Source: Cupriavidus necator N-1
GTDB lineage: Bacteria; Pseudomonadota; Gammaproteobacteria; Burkholderiales; Burkholderiaceae
Direction of reading: 5' to 3'
DNA: 64,000 nt
NCBI RefSeq assembly: GCF_000219215.1
Contig: NC_015727.1
Coordinates: 1,116,001 to 1,180,000 of the forward strand
The notes beneath the pieces are model-generated. The model was not told where the DNA came from. It made no database searches and saw only the letters and a list, made by a program, of their open reading frames with translations. The translations under genes and the position numbers were made by a program. Numbering within the stretch: the first letter of the stretch is position 1; each line of letters starts with the position of its first letter. Of this stretch, positions 9,073-17,511 are shown piece after piece.

Positions 9073-9096
9073 ATATTCTATTGTTTTATATAATAT
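9073..9096. promoter_or_regulatory. BigR-type operator candidate
   Basis: The 84-base gap between the divergent dioxygenase and repressor genes is very AT-rich and holds an imperfect palindrome with arms ATATTcTAT and ATAtAATAT around six bases. BigR-family repressors bind AT-rich palindromes in exactly this position, so both directions are probably shut off by the repressor. Confidence 0.6.
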
Positions 9097-9120
9097 TAAC
9101 AAGCAAAATGTAACCGACCT

Positions 9121-9453
9121 ATGGACCAACCCCACTCCGCCATCGACCTCGCCAGCATGCAAGTTGCAGCGGCGCAGGCCTGCGCCCTGCTCAAGGTGCT
9201 TGCCAATCCGGATCGCCTGCTGCTGATGTGCCGCCTGTCCCAAGGCGAGCTGTCTGTCGGTGAGCTGGAGGAACAGCTCGGCATCCGGCAGCCGACGTTG
9301 TCTCAACAGCTCGGTGTGCTGCGCGAGAACAGCCTGGTGGCGACGCGCCGTGACGGCAAGAGCATCTTCTATTCGGTGGCGAGCCCCCAGGCGCTTGCCG
9401 TCATGGCGGTCCTTTATGAACAGTTCTGTGCCAACCAGGAGGCGACATGCTGA
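9121..9453 (+). CDS. bigR: BigR-type ArsR-family persulfide-sensing repressor
   Basis: A 110-residue winged-helix ArsR-family repressor with recognition helix IRQPTLSQQLGVLRE. Two cysteines, Cys37 (LLMCRLSQ) and Cys103 (YEQFCAN), sit where BigR/SqrR proteins have the pair that forms a disulfide or polysulfide bridge when sulfide is present, releasing the DNA. It is divergent from the persulfide dioxygenase gene and overlaps the next transporter gene by 7 bases, so it heads a three-gene operon. ATG at 9121 gives normal length. Confidence 0.85.
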   Translation: MDQPHSAIDLASMQVAAAQACALLKVLANPDRLLLMCRLSQGELSVGELEEQLGIRQPTLSQQLGVLRENSLVATRRDGKSIFYSVASPQALAVMAVLYEQFCANQEATC

Positions 9454-9881
9454 TTGACCTCGCTAACTTCACGCCCGGCCTGTCACTGGTCGGCGGGTTC
9501 ATCATCGGTGTGTCAGCCGCCGTGCTGCTGCTGTTCAACGGCCGCATTGCCGGCATCAGTGGCATCTTCGGCGGCCTGCTCAGCCTGCCTCGAAAGGACA
9601 TGGCCTGGCGCCTGACCTTCCTCGCTGGCCTGGTTGGCGCTCCTGTGATTGCGAGCCTGCTCGGCAAGCCGGCCATTGCGGATATTCAGGCAAGCTGGGG
9701 CGAAATCCTGGCCGCCGGCTTCCTGGTCGGCCTTGGCACCCGCTACGCCAGCGGCTGCACCAGCGGCCATGGTGTGTGCGGCATCTCGCGCGGCTCCATC
9801 CGCTCGCTGGTCGCCACCCTCACCTTCATGGTGGCGGGATTCCTGACTGTTTTCGTGCAACGGCACCTGATTGGAGGGTGA
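9447..9881 (+). CDS. YeeE/YedE-type half-transporter, first subunit
   Basis: A 144-residue membrane protein with four hydrophobic segments and the sulfur-transport signature RYASGCTSGHGVCGISRGS, whose cysteines are thought to pass thiosulfate or (per)sulfide-derived sulfur. It overlaps the end of the repressor gene and is followed by a matching second half. In bigR loci such pairs move oxidised sulfur species. The exact substrate is unknown. Confidence 0.85.
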   Translation: MLIDLANFTPGLSLVGGFIIGVSAAVLLLFNGRIAGISGIFGGLLSLPRKDMAWRLTFLAGLVGAPVIASLLGKPAIADIQASWGEILAAGFLVGLGTRYASGCTSGHGVCGISRGSIRSLVATLTFMVAGFLTVFVQRHLIGG

Positions 9882-9882
9882 T

Positions 9883-10314
9883 ATGACCGCCATGACTGCA
9901 CTCCTCGCAGGCTTGCTATTTGGCATTGGCCTGATGGTCTCCGGTATGGCCAACCCGGCCAAGGTGCTGGGCTTTCTTGACCTTGCAGGAACCTGGGATC
10001 CGTCCCTCGCTTTTGTGATGGCCGGTGCCATTGCCATTGGCTCGCTCGCCTTCCTCATCGCCAAACACCGCAAGCGCTCCTTCCTGGGGCTGCCTGTGCA
10101 ACTGCCGGCCAGCACGACCGTAACGCTGCGGCTGGTCCTGGGCAGCGCCGCCTTCGGCGTCGGCTGGGGTCTGGCCGGCTTCTGCCCTGGCCCCGCGCTG
10201 GTTGCCCTGGGCGCTGGCTATCCGAAGGCTATTGGCTTTGTGGCAGCAATGGTTGCTGGCATGCTCGTGTTCGAGGTCGCGGAGCGCGCCAAATCAAGCA
10301 TGCAACGGGCGTAG
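9883..10314 (+). CDS. YeeE/YedE-type half-transporter, second subunit (DUF6691-like)
   Basis: A 143-residue membrane protein with four hydrophobic segments and the signature GLAGFCPGPALVALG, holding the single conserved cysteine of this half. It starts one base after the previous stop, with GGAGG at 9873-9877 as ribosome site. The pair probably forms one pore that corresponds to a full-length YeeE protein. Confidence 0.85.
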   Translation: MTAMTALLAGLLFGIGLMVSGMANPAKVLGFLDLAGTWDPSLAFVMAGAIAIGSLAFLIAKHRKRSFLGLPVQLPASTTVTLRLVLGSAAFGVGWGLAGFCPGPALVALGAGYPKAIGFVAAMVAGMLVFEVAERAKSSMQRA

Positions 10315-10499
10315 GCACGCCAGCACTGGCAGCGAAGTGCCGTTGGATAGAGGTGTGGCAGAGGAACAAACAATCCGCCGCAGGGCTGGCGCCGACGGGC
10401 GAAGTGGCGCTTTGCACGGTTCCCCCTGACTTGCCGCCCTCATAGTCAAATTCTAGGTATTCCCCCGGATGTGTTCCTGGCCAACCGTTTCCTGGCACA

Positions 10500-10600
10500 C
10501 CGGAGCATTGCTGATGAGGGCATCAGCAAATGGTCTGCGCAGATTGCTCCGGCGCGCAGACCAGCACATCGATGGGACTGAACACCCGGTACACCCATCG
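10500..10600. other. Structured intergenic element with interleaved inverted repeats
   Basis: In the 370-base gap after the transporter genes are four perfect base-pairing segments: CCGGAGCA (10500-10507) with TGCTCCGG (10545-10552); TTGCTGATG (10508-10516) with CATCAGCAA (10521-10529), 4-base loop; TGGTCTGCGC (10531-10540) with GCGCAGACCA (10554-10563); and CGATGGG (10570-10576) with CCCATCG (10594-10600). The first pair crosses the third, so a single-stranded copy could form a pseudoknot. It may be a small RNA, a leader element or a mobile-element scar. No known family is recognised. Bases 10315-10499 show nothing else. Confidence 0.5.
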
Positions 10601-10604
10601 CTTC

Positions 10605-10620
10605 GTTGATCCCAATCAAC
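10605..10620. promoter_or_regulatory. FNR/ANR-type binding site
   Basis: GTTGAT-CCCA-ATCAAC is a perfect match to the FNR/ANR consensus TTGAT-N4-ATCAA. Its centre lies about 72 bases before the ATG of the Met-rich protein gene. TACCTT at 10641-10646 is a possible -10 box, which would place the site near -41.5, the class II activator position. Oxygen-limited expression is predicted. Confidence 0.65.
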
Positions 10621-10684
10621 TCAAATCCCTGACCGCCGCATACCTTGGACTAGGAACTGTCATGTTTTCTTAGGAGAATCTCCC

Positions 10685-11287
10685 ATGTCCACCAACCATC
10701 GCCTCTCCACCCTTATCACTGCGGCCGTCGTGCTCGCTTGGGCGCCAGCAGCTTTCCCGGCGTCACCGGCTACCGGCACGGAGCATGAGCAGCACCATCC
10801 TGAAAAACAACAAAATATGCCTCCGGTCGTAGCCCCCGGAGTTTCCAGCGATGCAAGGCTGGACGCCCAGGTTGCCCACCTGCGTGCCATCAGAGAGCGG
10901 CTTGCGCGGGCCAAGACGCCGGAAGAGCGCCAGGCCCTCTTGGCTGAACGCCATCAGGTCATGCAAGATGCAATGGCCATCATGCAAAAGGACATGATGA
11001 AAATGGGCGGCCCTGCTCGTATGGCTCCTGGCAAAAGAGTCGCCAAGGGAAACGCCCCATCAAATCAAATGCAAATGTGCCAAGACATGGCGGGTAGTCA
11101 CATGGCGTTCATGCAGGAAATGATGCAGACGATGGCCAACGACCAAGGCATGGGTCCGGGCATGGGCCCGGGCATGGGTCCGGGCATGGGTCCGGGCATG
11201 GGTCCGGGCATGGGTCCGGGCATGGGTCCGGGCATGGGCCCGGGCATGGGCCCGGGCATGGGTAGAACGATGGCGCCAGGCGGATGA
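10685..11287 (+). CDS. Met-rich periplasmic protein with (GMGP)n tail
   Basis: A 200-residue exported protein with a clear signal peptide (about 1-26, ending AAFPA). The mature part starts with a His-rich patch (EHEQHH), has an amphipathic helix with LDAQVAHLRAIRERLARAKT, several MxxxM clusters, one Cys (MQMCQDM), and ends in nine GMGP repeats plus GMGR. Methionine clusters with His suggest periplasmic binding of Cu(I) or Ag(I). The helix region loosely recalls Spy/ZraP-type chaperones. A ribosome site (AGGAGA) precedes the ATG, and a perfect FNR box lies upstream. Metal binding is inferred from composition. Confidence 0.7.
   Translation: MSTNHRLSTLITAAVVLAWAPAAFPASPATGTEHEQHHPEKQQNMPPVVAPGVSSDARLDAQVAHLRAIRERLARAKTPEERQALLAERHQVMQDAMAIMQKDMMKMGGPARMAPGKRVAKGNAPSNQMQMCQDMAGSHMAFMQEMMQTMANDQGMGPGMGPGMGPGMGPGMGPGMGPGMGPGMGPGMGPGMGRTMAPGG
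11147..11266 (+). repeat. 12-bp tandem repeat encoding GMGP
   Basis: Ten adjacent copies of a 12-base unit (GGCATGGGYCCG), the last one ending GGTAGA. Units differ only at a T/C wobble, so the array is young and could vary in copy number between strains. It lies in frame in the Met-rich protein gene. Confidence 0.9.
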
Positions 11288-11487
11288 TTGGTCTAGCCGT
11301 AAGGCTTGGCCCTCGCGCGGACCGATCCCGTTGGACCGGCGACCTGCCAGCCCCTTGCCGTCCGGCCGTGCGCGCTTGCGACAGCAGTCCCGCTGCAGCG
11401 GCAGAACGGAGTGAGCGTCTGCGAAGCTTTCAGCGTAGCGTCGCCGGCGCCGAAGCGTGTGGATATGCCCGAAGTGAGGATCACATC

Positions 11488-12100
11488 ATGGACAAGCCGG
11501 TCTTTGATTACGCGGCCCGTTGGCAGCGCGCGGCGGCTTTGATGGAGCAGCAGGACGTCGACGCGCTGCTGCTGATGAAACCTGCAAATCTTGCATATTT
11601 CACTGGCGACGGTCGACCTTGCGCGCTGGCGCTGCTGACTCGCACGCTGCATTGTGTTGTTGCCGTGCCGGCTTGTGATCTAGCCAGCATTCGTCGCACT
11701 TCCGTCGCAACCGAGCTTCGCTCTTTCCAGAGCGAAGTCGAGATGTTCCACGGCTTCCGCGATGTATTAAAGGAACTCGACCTTACACAGGCAACGATTG
11801 CCATCGAGAAGAACTTTTTCGACGCCGCCTTATATGATGTCTTTGTTGCCCACATCCTACCGAAAGCCCATGTTGTATCCGCTACACCAATTGTTTCGCA
11901 ACTCCGCATGTTGAAGGACGTGGCCGAAATGGCAAGCATAAAGGCTGCCGCTAAAGTAGCAGACTCGGGGATGGATGCGGTTTCGCGTGCGCTGCGGCCG
12001 GGGATTCGGGAAATCGAGATCGCCGGTGAAGCAGAATTCGCCATGCGAAAGGCTGGCGCCGAGTGATGGGCATCGGTTACGTATGTCGCCTCCGGCTGGG
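11488..12100 (+). pseudogene. Broken M24 metallopeptidase (Xaa-Pro dipeptidase/creatinase type)
   Basis: The first 192 codons read as a normal creatinase-type N-terminal domain (MDKPVFDYAARWQRAAALM; FVAHILPKAHVVSATPIVSQ) and the beginning of the catalytic domain (LRPGIREIEIAGEAEFAM). An in-frame TGA at 12064 follows, after which the same frame continues WASVTYVASGW before similarity ends near 12095. The metal-binding part is gone. A nonsense mutation plus a deletion joined this gene to a permease remnant on the other strand. The 200 bases upstream contain no gene. Confidence 0.7.
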
Positions 12101-12490
12101 TCGAGCGGGCCGATGACCTGGCGCGCATCCGCGCCTGCGTCGAGCGTTAGCGCCACATCGTTGAAAGCGCCCTCCATGCCGAACGCTATGCAATCGCATC
12201 CCGCCCCATCCACAGCACGCCAAAGCGGCGGTTATCCGGGAACACCATGCCCGGGCCGACTTCATAGACATATTCGGGGGATATTCCGATGCCGACCACT
12301 TCCAACTGCCGTTCGCGCCCGTTAAGGATGGCTGTGACGCGGGAGCCCACCTCCAGACCGTTCGCGGCAGCAAATGCGGCGCTGGCCACGACCTCGCCCT
12401 CCCGGGCGGGGCTCGGATAGTTTCCGTACAACAGGAAGAGCGCGTTTGCCACTGGCACGCCGATGGCCGGCAAGGAAACCAGCAGGTGTT
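12092..12490 (-). pseudogene. FtsX/MacB-like permease fragment
   Basis: The minus strand encodes part of the periplasmic core of an FtsX-type ABC permease: ANALFLLYGNYPSPAREGEV, GSRVTAILNGRERQLEVVGI and FPDNRRFGVLWMGRDAIA. A TAG follows at about 12204, but a shifted frame continues GMEGAFNDVALTLDAGADAR, as expected for the family. Membrane segments are missing on both sides. It is a frameshifted internal fragment. Confidence 0.55.
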
Positions 12491-13303
12491 GCATCCGACC
12501 ACCAGCCATGATGCAAATAGAAAGGACGAAGTCAAACGCATCACTTTTTCTCGTCGCTGGACGATGTACGTCCAATAATTTGTACCGATGTTGCGCTTCG
12601 ATCTGTGTGGCATCTAATGGACTAGACGAGGACGACGAGCTTATGCAGTCCGTATCATCTTGACTCTGCAGACCCCGAGACGCTCTGCTGGTCAAAGGGC
12701 GCCTCGAAAAACTTCCGTCCCATGTCGAACCGGCAGCGTCGATTCCCGGCGACGATGCAACGCCGGAGGTTGCTGACGCCAGCAGCCACGGAAAAGAGTT
12801 GCCTCAGGATCCCCAAGCCGACGCAGTTCCCCGTCGAAAACGCTGAACCGGTCGGAGAAGACGTCCGGCCGGCACCGAAATCAAAGCTTACCCCTGGGTA
12901 CGGCCTCCGAATCAGGCCGCAGCCGCTCCGTGAGCACGACTCGTTCCACGCATTCCGGGACGCATCGGTCGTCTTCTGTTCCCCAAAAGCCAAGCACGGC
13001 AGCCCTCTTCCCGGATTCGGTTCTCCAGCCGGTGAAGTCGCTGTCGGTCGTCGCGCTCGAAGTTGTTCAGGCGCATGGGGGAAGTTCGAAGGCAGTGGCA
13101 GCCAGCTCTTGGCGTCGACTGTCTTAAATAGCCGACACCACTGCGTGTTTCCCGCGGTTTCCGGTCATCGGTTGCTGGCGGGAAACGGGCTTCGCTCCTA
13201 AGCTCGAACAGGCTGCCCGGCAGCATGTTGCAAGGTCAGGCATGCAAAGAATGAAGTTGTGGCTGGACCACCCAAAGCAAAAAAGAGAAAGAGAGGAGAA
13301 CAA
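12491..13303. other. Stretch without a recognisable gene
   Basis: About 800 bases between the permease remnant and the porin. Several ORFs of 60-160 codons exist on both strands, but none shows a family motif, a good ribosome site or consistent codon use. Given the remnants on the left, it is probably decayed DNA. Confidence 0.4.
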
Positions 13304-14467
13304 ATGTCACTGAAAAGGATGGCCCTGGCGACTCTGCTGGGATGGCCGATGGCAACCCTTGCGCAGTCAAGCGTCACGCTGTACGGCGTGATCGACGCCA
13401 ACGTGGAATATGTCAACCACGCGGGCGTCGTGCCGACGGCCGCCAACGGATTCAACCCGGGACCGGGCAACGATGCCTACCGACTGACTTCCGGCGGACT
13501 TTCCGGCTCGCGCTGGGGCCTGCGCGGCAACGAGGACCTGGGCAGCGGCATCAAAGCTATCTTCGTGCTGGAAAGCGGCTTCGGCCTCGATACCGGCCTG
13601 TCGCAGCAAAGCGGCCGCCTGTTCGGCCGCCAGGCTTTCGTGGGCGTCCAGAGCGACCGCTTCGGGCAGGTCAGCCTCGGTCGGCAGTACACCTCGATGT
13701 TCGAGGCCCTGGCCAACTTCTCTCCAACCGCCTATGCCACGCAGTATGAGCCGGTCGTCATGCAGTCCGGCCCCAACTACCGCGAGGACAACACCATCAA
13801 GTACACCGGGAAGTTCGGGGGGCTGACGGCACTCGCGCACTGGTCCTTCGGCGCCGGGGTGGCCCTGCCCGCCTCGGTAGGGTTCCCCATCCCGATCGGC
13901 GGCAATGGCGAAGTCCCGGGGCAGTTCCGGCGAGACACCGCCTATGGCGGGGCACTGGCTTACACGTTCGGCCCGTTCGCCGCGACGGCCGGCTATGACC
14001 AGTGGAATCCCACAATCGGCACCGGCACCGGCATCATCAAGAAGGCCGTCGTAGGCGCCAGCTATGCGTTCGGCCCCGCCAAGATCATGGGAGGCTACCG
14101 CTGGGGCCAGAACAAGAACGCGGCCGATGTCCTGATCCAGCGCGATGACTTCTACTGGATCGGGGCCAACTACCAGGTCACACCGGCACTCGCGCTCACG
14201 CTCGAGTACAACTACGACGACCTCAAGAACCTTTACGGCAACACGAGTGTAGCCAACCCGTGGCAGATCTCCTTCGTGGCCGACTACTCACTGTCCAAGC
14301 GCACCGATGTCTACCTGACCACGGCCTATGCTAAGAACGCCGGGTTGATGCTCGAGTCGCTCGCGACCTTCTATGCCAACAGCCTGTCGCTAGGTAACAG
14401 CTATGTCCTCGGCAACGGGCAGAGCAACATGTTCGGCGTCGCCTTAGGCGTCCGGCACAGGTTCTGA
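13304..14467 (+). CDS. Gram-negative porin (trimeric, OmpC-like)
   Basis: A 387-residue outer-membrane porin of the beta-proteobacterial type. A signal peptide (about 1-21, ending TLAQ) is followed by SSVTLYGVIDANVEYVNHAG, the usual first strand. SGSRWGLRGNEDLG and GRQAFVGVQSDRFGQVSLGR are the typical strand-loop blocks, and the chain ends GVRHRF with the C-terminal Phe needed for BAM assembly. The frame is open 15 codons earlier, but the ATG at 13304 follows GGAG. A second porin of the same family lies at 41829-43010. Solute preference is unknown. Confidence 0.9.
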   Translation: MSLKRMALATLLGWPMATLAQSSVTLYGVIDANVEYVNHAGVVPTAANGFNPGPGNDAYRLTSGGLSGSRWGLRGNEDLGSGIKAIFVLESGFGLDTGLSQQSGRLFGRQAFVGVQSDRFGQVSLGRQYTSMFEALANFSPTAYATQYEPVVMQSGPNYREDNTIKYTGKFGGLTALAHWSFGAGVALPASVGFPIPIGGNGEVPGQFRRDTAYGGALAYTFGPFAATAGYDQWNPTIGTGTGIIKKAVVGASYAFGPAKIMGGYRWGQNKNAADVLIQRDDFYWIGANYQVTPALALTLEYNYDDLKNLYGNTSVANPWQISFVADYSLSKRTDVYLTTAYAKNAGLMLESLATFYANSLSLGNSYVLGNGQSNMFGVALGVRHRF

Positions 14468-14810
14468 ATGCGCGGGGAGACCGGCAAGGCGTCATCGAAT
14501 GGAGGGGACTTCCCCGTCCCGAGGTCGCGGCGCAAGCCGCCAGCTGGTTCGGAAGTGCCATGATGGCGTGTCGAAGCCGCATCACAACCAACGAAGGGGA
14601 ATTCCCTTCCATCCGACTAGTACAAAGCCTTGATACTTTCAACTCCGATCTTTCGTTGCACAGATCAAGGCCGTCAGCGACAAAAAACGGGCAGCACTGG
14701 GAGCCGGCAAGCCCCAAAACTAGCGCACGAAAAGGTTATCGTCGCAACTCTGCGTTGTCATTCTCTCGCCGGCACATGCATTGCGCAATGGATGATTGGG
14801 GAACATAGCC
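14468..14810. other. Intergenic stretch
   Basis: About 340 bases between the porin and the next outer-membrane gene. I see no supported gene. A promoter for the downstream gene is expected here but no strong match was found. Confidence 0.4.
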
Positions 14811-15725
14811 ATGGAAACAGCTCAAACCGCAGGTCGGCTCAGCGCAGGCGAAGGCAGGTGTCAACGCTTTGCGACCGGCGCGGCCAGGTATCTAATCACC
14901 TTTTTCCTCGCGGCGGCAGCTGGATCGGCGCAGGCTGCACCACCCGATCTGCCTGGTCCGACCGATAGCGATAGCTGGCAATTTGCCATTGCGCCATACC
15001 TTTGGCTGCCCAACGTCAGTGGAGACTTTCGCTTTTCCGGATCGTCATCGACCGGCGGCGGCAATCTCGACATCGGCACGGGGCCGGACAGCTATCTCCA
15101 GAACCTACAGTTCCTGCTGATGCTGCAGGCTGAGGCCAGAAAGGGCAACTGGTCGATCTTCGGGGATGCGATCTACCTCGACTTCAATCGCCAGGACACC
15201 ACACTCAAATCGGTGACGGCGGGCAATGGCGCCCGCATCATCGTGCCCCGCGACGTAGCGACCGATGTGGGCAGCAGCATGACTGGGGGGATGCTCCAGC
15301 TTGCCGCAGGCTACAGGGCGTTACGCGCGCCATGGGGCAATATTGAGCCGTTCGGAGGCCTGCGCTATCTGAACCTGAGTGCGAGCGCGCATTGGACGCT
15401 ATCCGCAACGTTCACGCAGCAGGGCGCGACGCTGGCGCAGCAAGGCAGTGTCTCGCAAACGGAAAACCTCGTGGACGCGATCTTCGGTGTGCGCGGTCGC
15501 TTCAACCTGAGCAGCAATGGCAGGTGGTACGTGCCGTATTACGTCGACGCCGGGATCGGGTCTTCCAGCTACACGCTGCAAGCGTCCGCCGGGGCGGCGT
15601 ATGCGGCAAAGTGGGGCGATATCCAGTTATCCTACCGCTACCTGACCTATGAAGTGAAGGGAGGCGAGCTGATACAACGGCTCACCTTTAAGGGTCCCAT
15701 GCTCGGAGCGGTGTTTCGGTTTTGA
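14811..15725 (+). CDS. Outer-membrane beta-barrel protein
   Basis: A 304-residue exported protein. A long signal region (about 1-42, ending GSAQA) precedes WQFAIAPYLWLPNVSGDFRF, which begins a series of alternating strands, and the chain ends MLGAVFRF with a terminal Phe. The family resembles uncharacterised 8- to 12-stranded barrels. ATG at 14811 with GGGGA upstream was chosen over a TTG at 14796. It lies next to a porin on the same strand; the role is unknown. Confidence 0.7.
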   Translation: METAQTAGRLSAGEGRCQRFATGAARYLITFFLAAAAGSAQAAPPDLPGPTDSDSWQFAIAPYLWLPNVSGDFRFSGSSSTGGGNLDIGTGPDSYLQNLQFLLMLQAEARKGNWSIFGDAIYLDFNRQDTTLKSVTAGNGARIIVPRDVATDVGSSMTGGMLQLAAGYRALRAPWGNIEPFGGLRYLNLSASAHWTLSATFTQQGATLAQQGSVSQTENLVDAIFGVRGRFNLSSNGRWYVPYYVDAGIGSSSYTLQASAGAAYAAKWGDIQLSYRYLTYEVKGGELIQRLTFKGPMLGAVFRF

Positions 15726-15769
15726 TCCGTTCTTGCCCCCATCGTCACGCCCAGGCTGCGAATGACATA

Positions 15770-15847
15770 GGCCGCCCGCTTCGCCTCGGCGACATCGGCG
15801 ACATCGGCAACATCGACATCCTGATCAAAAATGCCGGGGTAACCGGA
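15770..15847 (+). pseudogene. Short SDR-like fragment
   Basis: The frame reads IDILIKNAGVTG, close to the NNAG motif of short-chain dehydrogenases, after a small GDI repeat. It is fused out of frame to the DUF3300 remnant. Only about 25 residues remain, so the call is tentative. Confidence 0.35.
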
Positions 15848-16721
15848 TCGCGCTCTATCCCGATCCGCTGCTGTCACAGGTCCAGATGGCCCCCACCTAC
15901 CCGCTGGAAGTCGCCCTCGCCGCGCGCTGGAGCAAGGCCCATCCGAACCTCAAGGGTGACGACGCAGTCAAGGTGGTACAGAACGAGTCCTGGGACGTCA
16001 GCGTAAAGTCGCTGGTGGCGTTTCCGCAGATCCTTGCGCCAACGGGCGACAAGCTGGACTGGACCCAGAAACTGGGGGATGCATTCCTGGCCCAGCAGAA
16101 GGAGGTGTTCAATGCCGTGCAACGCCTGCGTGTGCGCGCCCAGCAAGCCGGTCACCTCAAGTCGGGGCCGCAGCAGACCGTGACCGTGGAAACAGCAACC
16201 TCCGGCGAAGCCGCGCAGCAGACCATCGTGCGCATCGAGCCGGCGGATCCCCAGGTGATCTATGTGCCGGTGTACAACCCGGCGATCGTCTACGGCGGCT
16301 GGGGCTATGCGGGCTACCCGTACTACTACTGGCCACCCTACGCGCCCTACTACCCCGGCGATGCCTTCGTCGGAGGCATCGCATGGGGCATCGGCCTGGG
16401 CGGGGCCATTGCCTACGCCAGCAAGTTCGAGGGAGGCCGCTGGCAGCACGACGCGCGGCACCGCCAGGGTGTTGCCTATCGCGACAATGCAACACGGGAG
16501 AGATACGGCAGGAGCATGGCCGATGCGGCGGGCCGCAACAACTTTCGCGGGCGCGATGCTACGGGGGCCGGGACAATGGCTTCCAGGGCGTGGGCAGTGG
16601 CGGCAGCGCCGTGCAGCGTGACGTCAATCGCGGAAGCGCGAGCCTGCGTTCAGGCTCCGGCCGCGCTGGCGGCTTCGGCGGTGGCTTTGGCGGCGGACGA
16701 GGTGGCGGTGGAAGACGTTAG
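15848..16721 (+). pseudogene. Broken DUF3300 gene
   Basis: Reads IALYPDPLLSQVQM, then long blocks shared with the intact DUF3300 protein at 25646-27022 (KLDWTQKLGDAFLAQQKEVF; IYVPVYNPAIVYGGW). The signal peptide and first 40 or so residues are lost, with a piece of another gene in their place. Near 16555 the frame shifts; the glycine-rich C-terminus (RAGGFGGGFGGGRGGGGRR) continues in another frame to a stop at 16721. The open frame that runs on to 17034 is therefore an artefact. Confidence 0.75.
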
Positions 16722-16797
16722 GGAACCATGCCCGTTTGGAGTGGTGTCGGTCGCGTTCCTCTGGTCGGCGGGTGGGCGGCCCGGCCCTGTTTGCATT

Positions 16798-16896
16798 CAG
16801 GGGACACGCTTCTATGCCGGTGATTACGAGATCGCGCAGGACGCGGACATCATCGTGATCACGGCTGCCGTCGGTGTGAAGCCGGGGCAGACTCTG
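16798..16896 (+). pseudogene. L-lactate/malate dehydrogenase fragment
   Basis: RFYAGDYEIAQDADIIVITA and VGVKPGQT match the beta-D/E part of NAD-dependent L-lactate dehydrogenases. Upstream and downstream sequence does not continue the enzyme. It is about 33 residues long. Confidence 0.5.
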
Positions 16897-17189
16897 CAAT
16901 GGTGCCATCCACTGCGGGATCGCCAGTGCAATCGCGTGAATTCCAAGCGATCGTCCACGACTGGGCCCCGCCCTGATCACGACGGTCGTGCTGATCACCC
17001 TGCTGCTGCCTGTGCCAGAGGGCAACCAGATTAGCGGACTGTCGAAGGCGGTCAGCGCATCGGCGACCGCCCCCTTGGACGAGGTCGAGGTCACCTGCGA
17101 CAACGAGCCACCTTTCTGACAACAATCGTTGCGAACGAGAGGACCACGATGGCCATCATCGCCATAACCCCGATCGGCATGACCTTCAG

Positions 17190-17336
17190 GATGACGTGGT
17201 GGCCATCCTGATCTCCCGCGGCGTGAAGAAGACGATGGGAACCTGGTGGCGCGTCGGTTTTGTGATGTGCGTGGTGGACCTGCTGATCTTCGCCGTGATC
17301 GGGAGTGTTTGGTGGAAGGTACTTGGCTTCTGCTGA
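17190..17336 (+). pseudogene. C-terminal fragment of an anion permease (SLC13/DASS-like)
   Basis: The frame reads DDVVAILISRGVKKTMGTWW and continues RVGFVMCVVDLLIFAVIGS before WWKVLGFC and TGA, the typical last membrane helix of DASS-type carboxylate transporters. No start or earlier helices are in frame. Confidence 0.4.
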
Positions 17337-17385
17337 ACATGCAGCCGAACGACGCCCGATGAACCGCTCGTGATCATGCCAATTC

Positions 17386-17511
17386 GACGCTCTGGCCCGA
17401 CTGATTGGCGCCCGCTATGTCACCGACCCGGATAAGCCGCCGGACGCGTGGCACAGATTTTTGCTGGATCAGATCAAATGGAGGACATTGCAGCAAGACG
17501 CCTGCACCTAG
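17386..17511 (+). pseudogene. Possible N-terminal fragment of an FAD-linked oxidase
   Basis: DALARLIGARYVTDPDKPPD resembles the start of glycolate/D-lactate oxidase-type flavoproteins. It ends at TAG after 41 codons and overlaps the 3' end of the GNAT gene. Short and tentative; with the two preceding fragments it hints at a lost lactate-utilisation locus. Confidence 0.3.

Noticed and set aside
11147..11266. Possible CRISPR array
   Set aside because: The 12-base units are adjacent, without spacers, and are in-frame coding repeats.
12912..13226. Minus-strand ORF of 104 codons in the gap before the porin
   Set aside because: Arg-rich without motif; probably decayed DNA.
14631..14645. Possible FNR site around TTGATACTTTCAA
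   Set aside because: Spacing is one base short and the right half does not match.
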